Positions 1 through 7,735 of a DNA stretch of 21,824 bases are shown one piece after another. The stretch's first letter is position 1. Each line of letters begins with the position of its first letter. This DNA comes from an uncultured Clostridium sp. (GTDB lineage: Bacteria > Bacillota > Clostridia > Peptostreptococcales > Peptostreptococcaceae). The notes under the pieces were generated by a model. The model saw nothing but the letters and a program-made list of their open reading frames with translations. It was not told the DNA's origin and ran no database searches. A program made the translations under genes and the position numbers. The stretch lies in assembly GCA_900557165.1 (NCBI GenBank), contig USRS01000034.1, positions 1 to 21,824 on the forward strand. The letters are read 5' to 3'.

Positions 1-911
<911 letters not shown>

Positions 912-956
912 CTATTAATTTTATTAGAGTCATAAGTACTTGTCTACTTACAAAAT

Positions 957-995
957 ACTTTCAGTGTAAAATAATTCTTCAAAATAACTGAAAGT
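957..995. repeat. 9-bp perfect inverted repeat upstream of nifJ
   Basis: ACTTTCAGT at 957-965 is the exact reverse complement of ACTGAAAGT at 987-995, separated by 21 nt. It lies 100-140 bp upstream of the pyruvate:ferredoxin oxidoreductase start, so it could be an operator or a leader hairpin. There is no T-run, which argues against a terminator. Function is inferred from position only. Confidence 0.4.
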
Positions 996-1188
996 CCTTT
1001 ATAATTGTGACATTTTTTTTAATTCAAATATAAAAGTTTTTTATTTTATAAATTTTTTTTTAATAATACATAATATTAATACCCTTTAGCTTTACTTTTA
1101 AAACAAATTGATTTAAATGATATATATAATTAATTTTAAAAGTTTAACTTCACTAGTATTTGCATCTAAAGGAAATCCTATTACATTT

Positions 1189-1254
1189 CATACTTTAATA
1201 CTAGTATGTTCTAATTGTGATTATCATTTCAATATATGTATATATTAAAGTATG
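1189..1254. repeat. 12-bp perfect inverted repeat, with a nested 9-bp partner repeat
   Basis: CATACTTTAATA at 1189-1200 is the reverse complement of TATTAAAGTATG at 1243-1254, with a 42-nt loop. The segment AATACTAGT at 1197-1205 is also the reverse complement of ACTAGTATT at 1152-1160, so the left arm has two mutually exclusive partners. No T-run follows either arm, and no gene is seen here. Confidence 0.45.
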
Positions 1255-1307
1255 GCTAGTAATACAAGTTTTTTAGTTACTTTTATATTATGTAATATTT
1301 CCTATAA

Positions 1308-1341
1308 ACCTTATAAATATGTACCATTCTATTTATAAGGT
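1308..1341. repeat. 11-bp perfect inverted repeat in hxlR-nifJ gap
   Basis: ACCTTATAAAT at 1308-1318 pairs with ATTTATAAGGT at 1331-1341 across a 12-nt loop. The dyad is perfect and lacks an adjacent U-run on either strand, so an operator or RNA hairpin is more likely than a terminator. Confidence 0.45.
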
Positions 1342-1721
1342 AAAATTTTGTCAAGAAATATACTTTCAATAATATGTTAGCACAACTAAATCCTTTTTTA
1401 AAGAATAGCTTCCTTTATTTTCATAAATATATTTCTATAAAAATATTATTTTTCCTTAAATAGTAACGATGTATATTTCTAATTTTATAACAATCAACTA
1501 ATAATATATATTTCTTAATTCTTATATTAATATATTATTCCCAATCAAAATATTTATCAATAAGGCACTATTTTTATACATAGTGTCAAAAAAGATACTA
1601 TTGTAGTTACCTAAAATATACTAATATAGACTTTTACAGTATTTTATGTTTTTTTTTATTTTAATAAATGATATAATTTTTTTGTGACATAAAAAATTAT
1701 ATACATTAGAGGTGCAAAAAA

Positions 1722-2084
1722 ATGAATACTCTTCCTAACTTTCATGACTCTTGTCATAATAGGAAAGACTGCAAAAAATTTGATACTTGCCCCATGATTT
1801 TAGTACATAAATTAATTTCAGGTAAGTGGAAAATTTTAATCATCTGGTATTTATGTGGTGGGTCATTAAGATTTACTGACTTAAAAAAGAAGTTGCCAAA
1901 TGTTACTCAAAAAATGTTAACTAATCAACTTAGAAGTTTAGAAGAAGATGGATTAATTTATAGAAAAGTTTATCCTGTATTTCCTCCTAAAGTGGAGTAT
2001 GGTTTAAGTGAATTAGGCGAGAATATTGTTCCCATGCTAAAAGAAATGTATAATTTTGGGATATTATATTCAAAAAATAAATAA
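1722..2084 (+). CDS. HxlR-family winged-helix transcriptional regulator, cysteine-rich N-terminus
   Basis: A 120-residue DNA-binding regulator of the HxlR (DUF24) family, which act as dimers and often respond to redox, formaldehyde or electrophile stress. The family core is clear: CPMILVHKLISGKWKILIIW (~23-42), the winged-helix segment with LRFTDLKKKLPNVTQKMLTN, the wing with LEEDGLIYRKVYP, and VEYGLSELG. Cys23 preceding Pro is the family's conserved cysteine. Two extra cysteines at 11 and 17 give an evenly spaced Cys-x5-Cys-x5-Cys pattern, unusual enough to suggest metal or thiol sensing (inference). Start chosen at ATG 1722 with AGAGGTG at 1708-1714. It stands alone on the plus strand between two leftward acetyl-CoA/acyl-phosphate enzymes and ends in a shared bidirectional terminator. 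Its target is unknown. Confidence 0.93.
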   Translation: MNTLPNFHDSCHNRKDCKKFDTCPMILVHKLISGKWKILIIWYLCGGSLRFTDLKKKLPNVTQKMLTNQLRSLEEDGLIYRKVYPVFPPKVEYGLSELGENIVPMLKEMYNFGILYSKNK

Positions 2085-2091
2085 TAAAAAG

Positions 2092-2118
2092 GGTATGTGC
2101 ATGGCACATACCTTTTTT
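2092..2118. terminator. Bidirectional intrinsic terminator between hxlR and pduL
   Basis: GGTATGTGC (2092-2100) and GCACATACC (2104-2112) form a perfect 9-bp stem with a 3-nt loop, followed by six T on the plus strand. A run of A precedes the stem, giving a U-run on the minus strand, so both convergent genes can stop here. Confidence 0.92.
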
Positions 2119-2130
2119 ATTAATATAAAT

Positions 2131-2694
2131 TTATTTAACTAATTCTACTAAGTCTCCATTTTTAACACCAGCAGCATTTCCTTCTTCTAAGTCAACGTGC
2201 ATTTCTAATGCGAAAGCAGCATTAGCTCTAACTAAAACATTGTTGAATAATAATGCTCTTTCACCTTGAGTTTGAACAGATACTATATCTTTATCTTTAA
2301 CACCAAATTTTTCAGCGTCTTCTAAGCTCATGTGTATATGTCTAGCAGCTACTATAACTCCTCTTGACATTTCTACTTCACCTTTAGGTCCTACTAATTT
2401 ACATCCTGGAGTTCCTTCAACATCTCCTGATTGTCTAACTGGAACTGCTATTCCTAATCCTCTAGCATCTGCTAAAGAAACTTCTACTTGAGATTCTGGT
2501 CTAACTGGTCCTAAAACTCTCATTTTAGTTGATCCTTTAGGTCCTACTACTTCTACCATTTCTTCGCAAGCGAATTGTCCTGGTTGAGATAAATCTTTTT
2601 TGTGAGTTAATTCGTATCCTTCTCCGAATAAAGCTTCTAAGTCTGCTTGACTTAAGTGTATATGTTTATTTGATAATGCTATAGGTAATTTCAT
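2131..2694 (-). CDS. pduL: PduL-type phosphate acyltransferase (phosphotransacylase)
   Basis: Interconverts acyl-CoA plus phosphate with acyl phosphate plus CoA; the family is best known from propanediol-utilisation microcompartments but also serves as a free acetyl-CoA phosphotransacylase where pta is absent. The 187-residue protein shows the duplicated zinc-ligand motifs: NKHIHLS (His11, His13) and ARHIHMS (His119, His121), plus EMHVD (His166). It begins directly at the first beta-barrel with MKLPIALSNKHIHL, so the N-terminal encapsulation peptide found on microcompartment PduL is missing, and no shell genes are nearby. It is therefore probably cytosolic (inference) and, beside pyruvate:ferredoxin oxidoreductase, would most simply make acetyl phosphate. 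GGGAGG lies upstream of ATG 2694. It has its own promoter and is not obviously cotranscribed with aroA. Confidence 0.93.
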   Translation of the reverse strand: MKLPIALSNKHIHLSQADLEALFGEGYELTHKKDLSQPGQFACEEMVEVVGPKGSTKMRVLGPVRPESQVEVSLADARGLGIAVPVRQSGDVEGTPGCKLVGPKGEVEMSRGVIVAARHIHMSLEDAEKFGVKDKDIVSVQTQGERALLFNNVLVRANAAFALEMHVDLEEGNAAGVKNGDLVELVK

Positions 2695-2755
2695 AAATAT
2701 AACCTCCCAAATTTTTATTTTATATAATTATTTCTAATTATTTATCTGCAATTCA

Positions 2756-2784
2756 ATTATACATAAATTTCTATATAAAATCAA
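2756..2784 (-). promoter_or_regulatory. Sigma-A-type promoter of pduL
   Basis: On the minus strand TTGATT (2779-2784) and TATAAT (2756-2761) are separated by exactly 17 bp, about 60 bp before the pduL ATG. This suggests pduL is transcribed on its own although aroA lies just upstream with no clear terminator between them. Confidence 0.75.
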
Positions 2785-2794
2785 ACTATAATGA

Positions 2795-4066
2795 TTATTT
2801 TGATAATTTCTTTAATAAATTAAAATATCCAGGGAATGAAATATCAATACATTTATCATTATCTAAAATAATACTTTGATTGCTAATTAAATTTGCAATG
2901 GAAAATGACATAGCAATTCTATGGTCATTAAAAGTTTTTATTGTTCCTCCACTTAAAGATGATTTGCCTTTTATTATCATTCCATCTTCTAATTCTTCAA
3001 CATTTGCTCCTAGTAATTTTAAATTATCAACTACTGATTTTATTCTATTACTTTCTTTAACTTTTAATTCTGCTGCATCTTTTATAATAGTGTTTCCTTC
3101 TGCTCTAGTTGCTAATATAGCAATTATCGGTATTTCATCAATTAATTTTGGAATTAAATCTTTATCTATGGTAGTTCCAATCAAATTAGGACTGTAACTT
3201 ACTAGTATATCGCCAACTTTTTCACCACAAATTTTGCGCTCATCTACTATTTCAATTTTTCCATTCATTTTCTTGATTACTTCTATAATTCCCACTCTTG
3301 TCTCATTTAAACCAACATTTTTTATTAATACTTCTGAGCCTTCACAAATCAATGCCCCAACAATTATAAATGCTGCTGAGGAAATATCTCCTGGTACATA
3401 AATATCTCTATTAAACAATTCCTCGACTGGATTTATTTTTATATCCAGATTATTTACTTGTATATCTGCTCCAAAAGATTTAAGCATTATTTCAGTATGG
3501 TTTCTACTTTTTACTTTTTCATGAATAAAGCTTGTATCATCTCCATATAAACTAGCTAAAATTAAGGCTGATTTTACTTGAGCTGATGATACTGGCATAT
3601 GGTAGTCAATATGTGTTAATTTTCCACCTTCAATTGTTATAGGTGTTAAATTGGCATCATCTTTACCAGTAATTATTGCTCCCATTTGTCTAAGCGGATC
3701 TGTAACTCTTTTCATCGGTCTTCTTCCTATAGATTCATCTCCTATGATAGTCGTCTTAAAATTTTGTCCTGCAAGTATACCCATCATAAGTCTAATAGTT
3801 GTTCCTGAGTTTCCAACATCCAAAAGTAAATTATCTATATTATCATTAGTTTTTAATCCTCTTAGTCCCTTTCCTGTAACATAAACTTCATTGTTATTTA
3901 TCTCTATATTAACACCCATTTTTCTGAAGCAATTTACAGTAGATAAACAGTCTTGTCCCATTAAAAAATTGCTAATTTTGTTTTTTCCTTGTGATATGGA
4001 TGAAAACATAATTGCTCTATGAGATATGGATTTATCTCCTATTAATTCAAAACTTCCTTTAAGCAT
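2795..4066 (-). CDS. aroA: 3-phosphoshikimate 1-carboxyvinyltransferase (EPSP synthase)
   Basis: Transfers enolpyruvyl from PEP to shikimate-3-phosphate, the sixth step of the shikimate pathway. 423 residues, the usual length. Visible motifs: GDKSISHRA (10-18, Lys12 at the active site), GNSGTTIR (85-92), RRPMKR (115-120), SSAQVKSALILASL, PGDISSAAF, DEIPI with the catalytic aspartate, KVKESNRI and NDHRIAMSFSIA near the end. The GNSGTT form, rather than GNAGTA, is that seen in Firmicute enzymes related to the less glyphosate-sensitive class (known for the family; resistance of this protein is not shown). Its ATG at 4066 lies 8 bp inside the end of aroB, so it is the last gene of a translationally coupled aroC-aroB-aroA unit. 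Confidence 0.97.
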   Translation of the reverse strand: MLKGSFELIGDKSISHRAIMFSSISQGKNKISNFLMGQDCLSTVNCFRKMGVNIEINNNEVYVTGKGLRGLKTNDNIDNLLLDVGNSGTTIRLMMGILAGQNFKTTIIGDESIGRRPMKRVTDPLRQMGAIITGKDDANLTPITIEGGKLTHIDYHMPVSSAQVKSALILASLYGDDTSFIHEKVKSRNHTEIMLKSFGADIQVNNLDIKINPVEELFNRDIYVPGDISSAAFIIVGALICEGSEVLIKNVGLNETRVGIIEVIKKMNGKIEIVDERKICGEKVGDILVSYSPNLIGTTIDKDLIPKLIDEIPIIAILATRAEGNTIIKDAAELKVKESNRIKSVVDNLKLLGANVEELEDGMIIKGKSSLSGGTIKTFNDHRIAMSFSIANLISNQSIILDNDKCIDISFPGYFNLLKKLSK

Positions 4067-5165
4067 TATTACACTCCTTTATTACTTTTAAAATAAGTTC
4101 TTCTTTTATATTATCAAATACCTTCACCCTTCCATTATCAACAGGAAGCACTAAGTTTATTTTAAAGAAACTATTTTTCTTATCATTTTTCATTATATTG
4201 AATATTTCACTAATATTGTCATAGTCAAATGTTGTAGGTAAGTTGAATTTTTCACATAAGTTTAAAAATTGTTTGTAATATTCTTCTTCTATTAGATTAT
4301 TTTCCAGTGACAATTTAAATGCCATATTCATTCCTATAACTACTGCTTTTCCATGACTTATATGACATAGTTTTTCTATTCCATGAGCAAATGTATGACC
4401 AAGATTTAATATTTTTCTAAGTCCACCCTCTTTTTCATCTTTATCAACCACGTCTGCTTTTATCTTTGCACAAATTTTTACCATTTTTAATAAAACTGTT
4501 GTTTTTCTATCAAGAATATCTTCATAATTATCTATTAAAAACTCTAAAAAGTTTACTTTTTCTTCACAAGCATTTTCTTCTATAAAAGCATATTTGATAA
4601 CTTCACCAATACCACTTATATACTCTTCTTCTGGTAAAGTTTTTAAAGCTTCTACATTCATATAGGTGATTTTAGGTTGATGAAAAGCACCTATTATATT
4701 TTTACTATTACCTAGATTTATACCTGTTTTTCCTCCAATGGAAGAATCCACTTGTGCTAGTAAAGATGTGGGAACTTGTACAACATCTATTCCTCTCATA
4801 TATGTGGCTGCCACAAAACCAGCTAAATCTCCAACAACGCCTCCACCTAAAGCAATTATTAAAGATTTCCTACTAAGATTTACTTTTATACAGTACTCCA
4901 TTATTTTTTGGTAATCTTCCAGTGATTTCGATTCTTCTCCTGGATTTACTATATATTCATAAATAAACTTTCCTTTAAGGTGCTTTATCATTTCCTTTAA
5001 TTGATAATTATATGTGTTATAATCACAAATAATAAAATAAGCGTCATATATTTCATTTAACTTTTCAACTGAGTCAACATTACAAGCTTCACATAAACTC
5101 TTTTGAAGATTTCTGTATCCTTCATCAATATATATTTTACAAGTATTATTGATTATTTTTTCCAT
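4059..5165 (-). CDS. aroB: 3-dehydroquinate synthase
   Basis: Converts DAHP to 3-dehydroquinate using NAD+ and a divalent metal, the second step of the shikimate pathway. 368 residues. The NAD-binding segment ALGGGVVGDLAGFVAATYMR (105-124), VPTSLLAQVDSSIGGKTG (131-148) and the metal ligands Glu188 (in GIGEVIKYA), His257 (in NLGHTFAHG) and His271 (in HGKAV) are all present, so the enzyme looks intact. It overlaps aroC upstream by 13 bp and aroA downstream by 8 bp. No shikimate kinase or aroD/aroE lies in the window, so the pathway must be completed from elsewhere in the genome. Confidence 0.97.
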   Translation of the reverse strand: MEKIINNTCKIYIDEGYRNLQKSLCEACNVDSVEKLNEIYDAYFIICDYNTYNYQLKEMIKHLKGKFIYEYIVNPGEESKSLEDYQKIMEYCIKVNLSRKSLIIALGGGVVGDLAGFVAATYMRGIDVVQVPTSLLAQVDSSIGGKTGINLGNSKNIIGAFHQPKITYMNVEALKTLPEEEYISGIGEVIKYAFIEENACEEKVNFLEFLIDNYEDILDRKTTVLLKMVKICAKIKADVVDKDEKEGGLRKILNLGHTFAHGIEKLCHISHGKAVVIGMNMAFKLSLENNLIEEEYYKQFLNLCEKFNLPTTFDYDNISEIFNIMKNDKKNSFFKINLVLPVDNGRVKVFDNIKEELILKVIKECNNA

Positions 5166-6322
5166 CCTCTATCACCTAACCTTTTAACATAAGAGTTGTA
5201 GTTGTTTTTTATGTCTTCTAGACAATCTCCTGAAAATTTTTCTAGGAAAAACTTGCAAATTACAAATGCTACCACATTTTCACATACTATAGAACATGCT
5301 GGCACTGCACAAGAGTCAGAACGTTCTACACTAGCTTTATATTTTTCCAAAGTATTTACATTTATTGTGTCTAAAGGTTTATATAAAGTTGGTATTGGCT
5401 TCATAACACATCTAATTATTATCTCTTCTCCCGTTGTCATTCCACCTTCTATACCACCTAAATTATTAGTTTTTCTTTTTATTCCATCATTTTCTTCGTA
5501 TGTAATTTCATCCATAACTTTTGAACCTGGTAATGAAGCTACATCAAATCCTAAACCAATCTCTACACCTTTTATGGCTTGAGTTCCCATTAAATGCATG
5601 GCTAAATTACCATCTATTTTTTTATCAAAATGTGTATAAGAACCTAGACCTGGAATAACATTTTTAACTCGAACTTCTATTATCCCTCCTAAAGTATCTC
5701 CTTCTTTTTTGGCTACATCTATTTTGTTTTTTATTTTTTCTTCTAAATCTTTATTAACGCATCTTATTTGGCTATTATCCACATTATTCTTTATATAATC
5801 AAATTCATAAACTTTGTCGTCTTTTACATTTCCAATTTGAACAACATGTGATACAAATTCTATATCAAAATTTTTAAGAACTTGCTTACAAATTGCGCCC
5901 ACTGCAACTCTTGAAGCAGTTTCCCTTGCCGATGATCTTTCTAATACATTTCTTGCATCATCAAAATCATATTTTAAACAACCAACTAAATCAGCATGTC
6001 CTGGTCTAACATTTTCAACAATTCTACTCTCTCTATCTATTTCATCCATAGGAGACATAAAGTTTACCCAATTTTCAAAATCCTTATTTTTTATTTCAAA
6101 TGAAATAGGTGAACCAATTGTTTTTTTACCTCTAATTCCACCAATTATATTTATTTTATCTTTTTCAATTTTCATTCTTCCACCACGGCCATATCCACCT
6201 TGGCGTTTTTTTAATTCTTCATTAATTTCATCTATATTAAGCTCTATATTCGAAGGAATACCATCAATTATAGTTATTAAACTTTGTCCGTGAGATTCTC
6301 CACTTGTTAAATATCTAAGCAT
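5153..6322 (-). CDS. aroC: Chorismate synthase
   Basis: Makes chorismate from EPSP by anti-1,4 elimination of phosphate, requiring reduced FMN; last step of the common aromatic pathway. 389 residues. Signatures: TSGESHGQSL (6-15), RQGGYGRGGRM, RPGHADLVGCLKY, RNVLERSSARETASRVAVGA, GTQAIKGVEIGLGF and the family pattern GGIEGGMTTGE, then CVMKPIPTLYKPL and RSDSCAVPA. It is the promoter-proximal gene of the aroC-aroB-aroA operon. The ATG at 6322 has AAGGAGA a few bases upstream. The order C-B-A means the last two pathway enzymes flank the second. Confidence 0.97.
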   Translation of the reverse strand: MLRYLTSGESHGQSLITIIDGIPSNIELNIDEINEELKKRQGGYGRGGRMKIEKDKINIIGGIRGKKTIGSPISFEIKNKDFENWVNFMSPMDEIDRESRIVENVRPGHADLVGCLKYDFDDARNVLERSSARETASRVAVGAICKQVLKNFDIEFVSHVVQIGNVKDDKVYEFDYIKNNVDNSQIRCVNKDLEEKIKNKIDVAKKEGDTLGGIIEVRVKNVIPGLGSYTHFDKKIDGNLAMHLMGTQAIKGVEIGLGFDVASLPGSKVMDEITYEENDGIKRKTNNLGGIEGGMTTGEEIIIRCVMKPIPTLYKPLDTINVNTLEKYKASVERSDSCAVPACSIVCENVVAFVICKFFLEKFSGDCLEDIKNNYNSYVKRLGDRGWKK

Positions 6323-6353
6323 GTTTTTTCTCCTTATAATAGTTTTTGTTTTA

Positions 6354-6379
6354 TTTTAGTTTATCAAAATAAACTAAAA
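6354..6379. repeat. 11-bp perfect inverted repeat in the aroC leader
   Basis: TTTTAGTTTAT (6354-6364) and ATAAACTAAAA (6369-6379) are exact reverse complements around a 4-nt loop. The repeat lies between the proposed aroC -10 and its ribosome site, so it is transcribed. It could be an operator for an aromatic-pathway repressor or an mRNA hairpin; nothing decides between these. Confidence 0.55.
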
Positions 6380-6397
6380 AAAGACATATATAATTAA

Positions 6398-6425
6398 ATT
6401 GTATTGAATTATATATTTTTAACAA
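6398..6425 (-). promoter_or_regulatory. Probable aroCBA promoter
   Basis: On the minus strand TTGTTA (6420-6425) and TACAAT (6398-6403) are spaced 16 bp apart, about 75 bp before the aroC start. The fit is moderate in a very AT-rich background. Confidence 0.5.
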
Positions 6426-6492
6426 CATTTTTTTGTTTTAATTTAAGGCTATGTTTTAAATTAGTGTTGATTTTATAAACTATTTTTATAAT

Positions 6493-6521
6493 AAAAAATT
6501 AGGAGTTGATGGATGCTCCTA
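6493..6521 (-). terminator. Intrinsic terminator of the gene ending at 6562
   Basis: Read on the minus strand, TAGGAG (6516-6521) pairs with CTCCTA (6500-6505) around a 10-nt loop, followed by ATTTTTT. It closes the small membrane-anchored protein gene before the aroC promoter region. Confidence 0.75.
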
Positions 6522-6561
6522 CTTACAAGTTCGCATTATATTAAAATTGTGAATTATATTC

Positions 6562-6987
6562 TTAATTTCCTCCAATTTCAAATGTGCCTATTTCTGTTTT
6601 TCCATCCTCTTTATAGACAGGAATTGATTTATAATAGCCATATTTTTTAATATTTTTTTCTACAGTCTTCGTGTATTCTACTGCCTCCTTTGGATTATTA
6701 GGCTGATTTGCATTATCATAAAACTCATCTCTATAAACATATCCCGTCTCACCATTCTTCATCTCTACAGATATTAAGTCTGGTCCATCGTCATATTCTT
6801 TACTAGATAATTCACTTCCGTAAGTTTGTCCATCATTATTTTTCTTGACTTCATATACTTTATCTTTCTCATCAGTATATTCTAAATGATTTTCGGATTT
6901 AGTAAGACGACTAACTTCCATACCTGTTAAAGCTATTAATCCTATCATAATTACTATTCCCCCAATATGCCTCTTCTTAAATATCAT
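6562..6987 (-). CDS. Membrane-anchored small protein of unknown function
   Basis: 141 residues from an ATG at 6987, chosen because GGGGGA lies 8 bases upstream; the open frame extends further 5' but that part is hydrophobic low-complexity sequence overlapping the ASCH gene and is unlikely to be translated. Residues ~8-24 (IGGIVIMIGLIALTG) form a single uncleaved membrane anchor without a lipobox cysteine, so the rest should be extracytoplasmic. The charged C-terminal part contains GQTYGSEL (53-60), PDLISVEMKNGETGYVYRDE (69-88) and IPVYKEDGKTEIGTFEIGG (122-140). From memory, this arrangement recurs in Firmicute hypothetical proteins and at the C-terminus of some BlaR1-type peptidases; I could not check it. 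No enzyme motif is seen. It lies downstream of the broken ASCH gene. Confidence 0.7.
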   Translation of the reverse strand: MIFKKRHIGGIVIMIGLIALTGMEVSRLTKSENHLEYTDEKDKVYEVKKNNDGQTYGSELSSKEYDDGPDLISVEMKNGETGYVYRDEFYDNANQPNNPKEAVEYTKTVEKNIKKYGYYKSIPVYKEDGKTEIGTFEIGGN

Positions 6988-7114
6988 TATATATTCCCCC
7001 TTCATTTTTATAAAATTAATACTATCATAATTATACCAATTTATTATTATGATTAAATAAAAATATAACTTTAAAAACATTCCTATTATTCCCATTATAT
7101 AACAATTGCTAATT

Positions 7115-7571
7115 TTACTCACTAAATACCATTTTGAAATTTTCAAATATAACTGGCATATCTTCTGTAAATGTATATCCTAATTCCTTTCCTTCTCTAG
7201 AAAAGAAGTTAATATGTCCTTCCCTCCAGGACTCTAAATTGTCATCTTCTCCTTCAAGTTTACATATATCAAAAGTAATCTCTTTAAAAGGAATAATCAT
7301 TACATTTGTAGTTTCTATTACGCATTTAGGAATACCTTCCCAATCTGTTACAATACTTATGAGGAATTCTATCTCCTCCAATTTGATAGGCCAGTAAACT
7401 ACTAGATGTTGCTTGTTTTTGTCCTATAAGTACTAATCTCAGCAGTTCATTTGCCCACCTTTCAGTTAATTCAAAGTGAAAGGAATCTATATACTTAATA
7501 TCTTTATCTCTATTTGTTTTCAACAAGAAATTTTCCCAAAATGTATTAATTATTTCTGCTTTTTCCCCCAT
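7115..7571 (-). pseudogene. ASCH-domain protein gene, frameshifted
   Basis: Two overlapping frames together make one ASCH-domain protein (RNA- or nucleotide-binding fold related to PUA; cellular role of this subgroup poorly defined). The first frame starts at ATG 7571 behind GGGGGAG and carries FELTERWANELLRLVLIGQK followed by QATSSSLLAYQIGGDRIP, with the family's G-x-K-x-x-T motif. The second frame carries SIVTDWEGIPKCVIETT, the EGEDDNLESWREGHINFF block and an ending typical of the family. Relatives have about five residues (like KVGDL) between IP and the SIVTD strand; here only four bases (7358-7361) separate them, which fits an 11-bp deletion (known family pattern plus inference). Read from the first frame alone, the protein ends at 7326. 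A sequencing error is possible but a missing conserved loop favours real decay. Confidence 0.75.
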
Positions 7572-7665
7572 ATTCACTCCCCCATTAATGCTAAGTATTT
7601 TTAATTATTGTAACATTAGTAATAGTTGAATAGAGGTATATAAAATAAATTATATATTTTTATAT

Positions 7666-7720
7666 AAAAAAGAGTTGTCTCTTTTTTATGATTTTAAAAT
7701 CATTTTGAGACAACTCTTTT
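7666..7720. terminator. Long-stem bidirectional terminator with nested palindrome
   Basis: AAAAGAGTTGTCTC (7668-7681) and GAGACAACTCTTTT (7707-7720) form a perfect 14-bp stem. The 25-nt loop holds a second perfect palindrome, ATGATTTT/AAAATCAT (7688-7703). On the minus strand six T follow the stem, ending the glucosidase operon. Confidence 0.85.
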
Positions 7721-7735
7721 CTTAATGTATTTATA

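Noticed and set aside
2880-3197. Plus-strand open frame inside aroA (also 3651-3884, 5202-5582, 8107-8382)
   Set aside because: Antisense shadows of well-identified genes, with no ribosome site or family features.
6502-6652. Plus-strand AGGAG followed by ATG at 6513 with a short open frame
   Set aside because: The AGGAG is one arm of a terminator hairpin, and the frame runs antisense through a better-supported gene.
6988-7146. Upstream extension of the small anchored protein into the ASCH gene
   Set aside because: The extension is low-complexity hydrophobic sequence and a strong GGGGGA ribosome site precedes ATG 6987.
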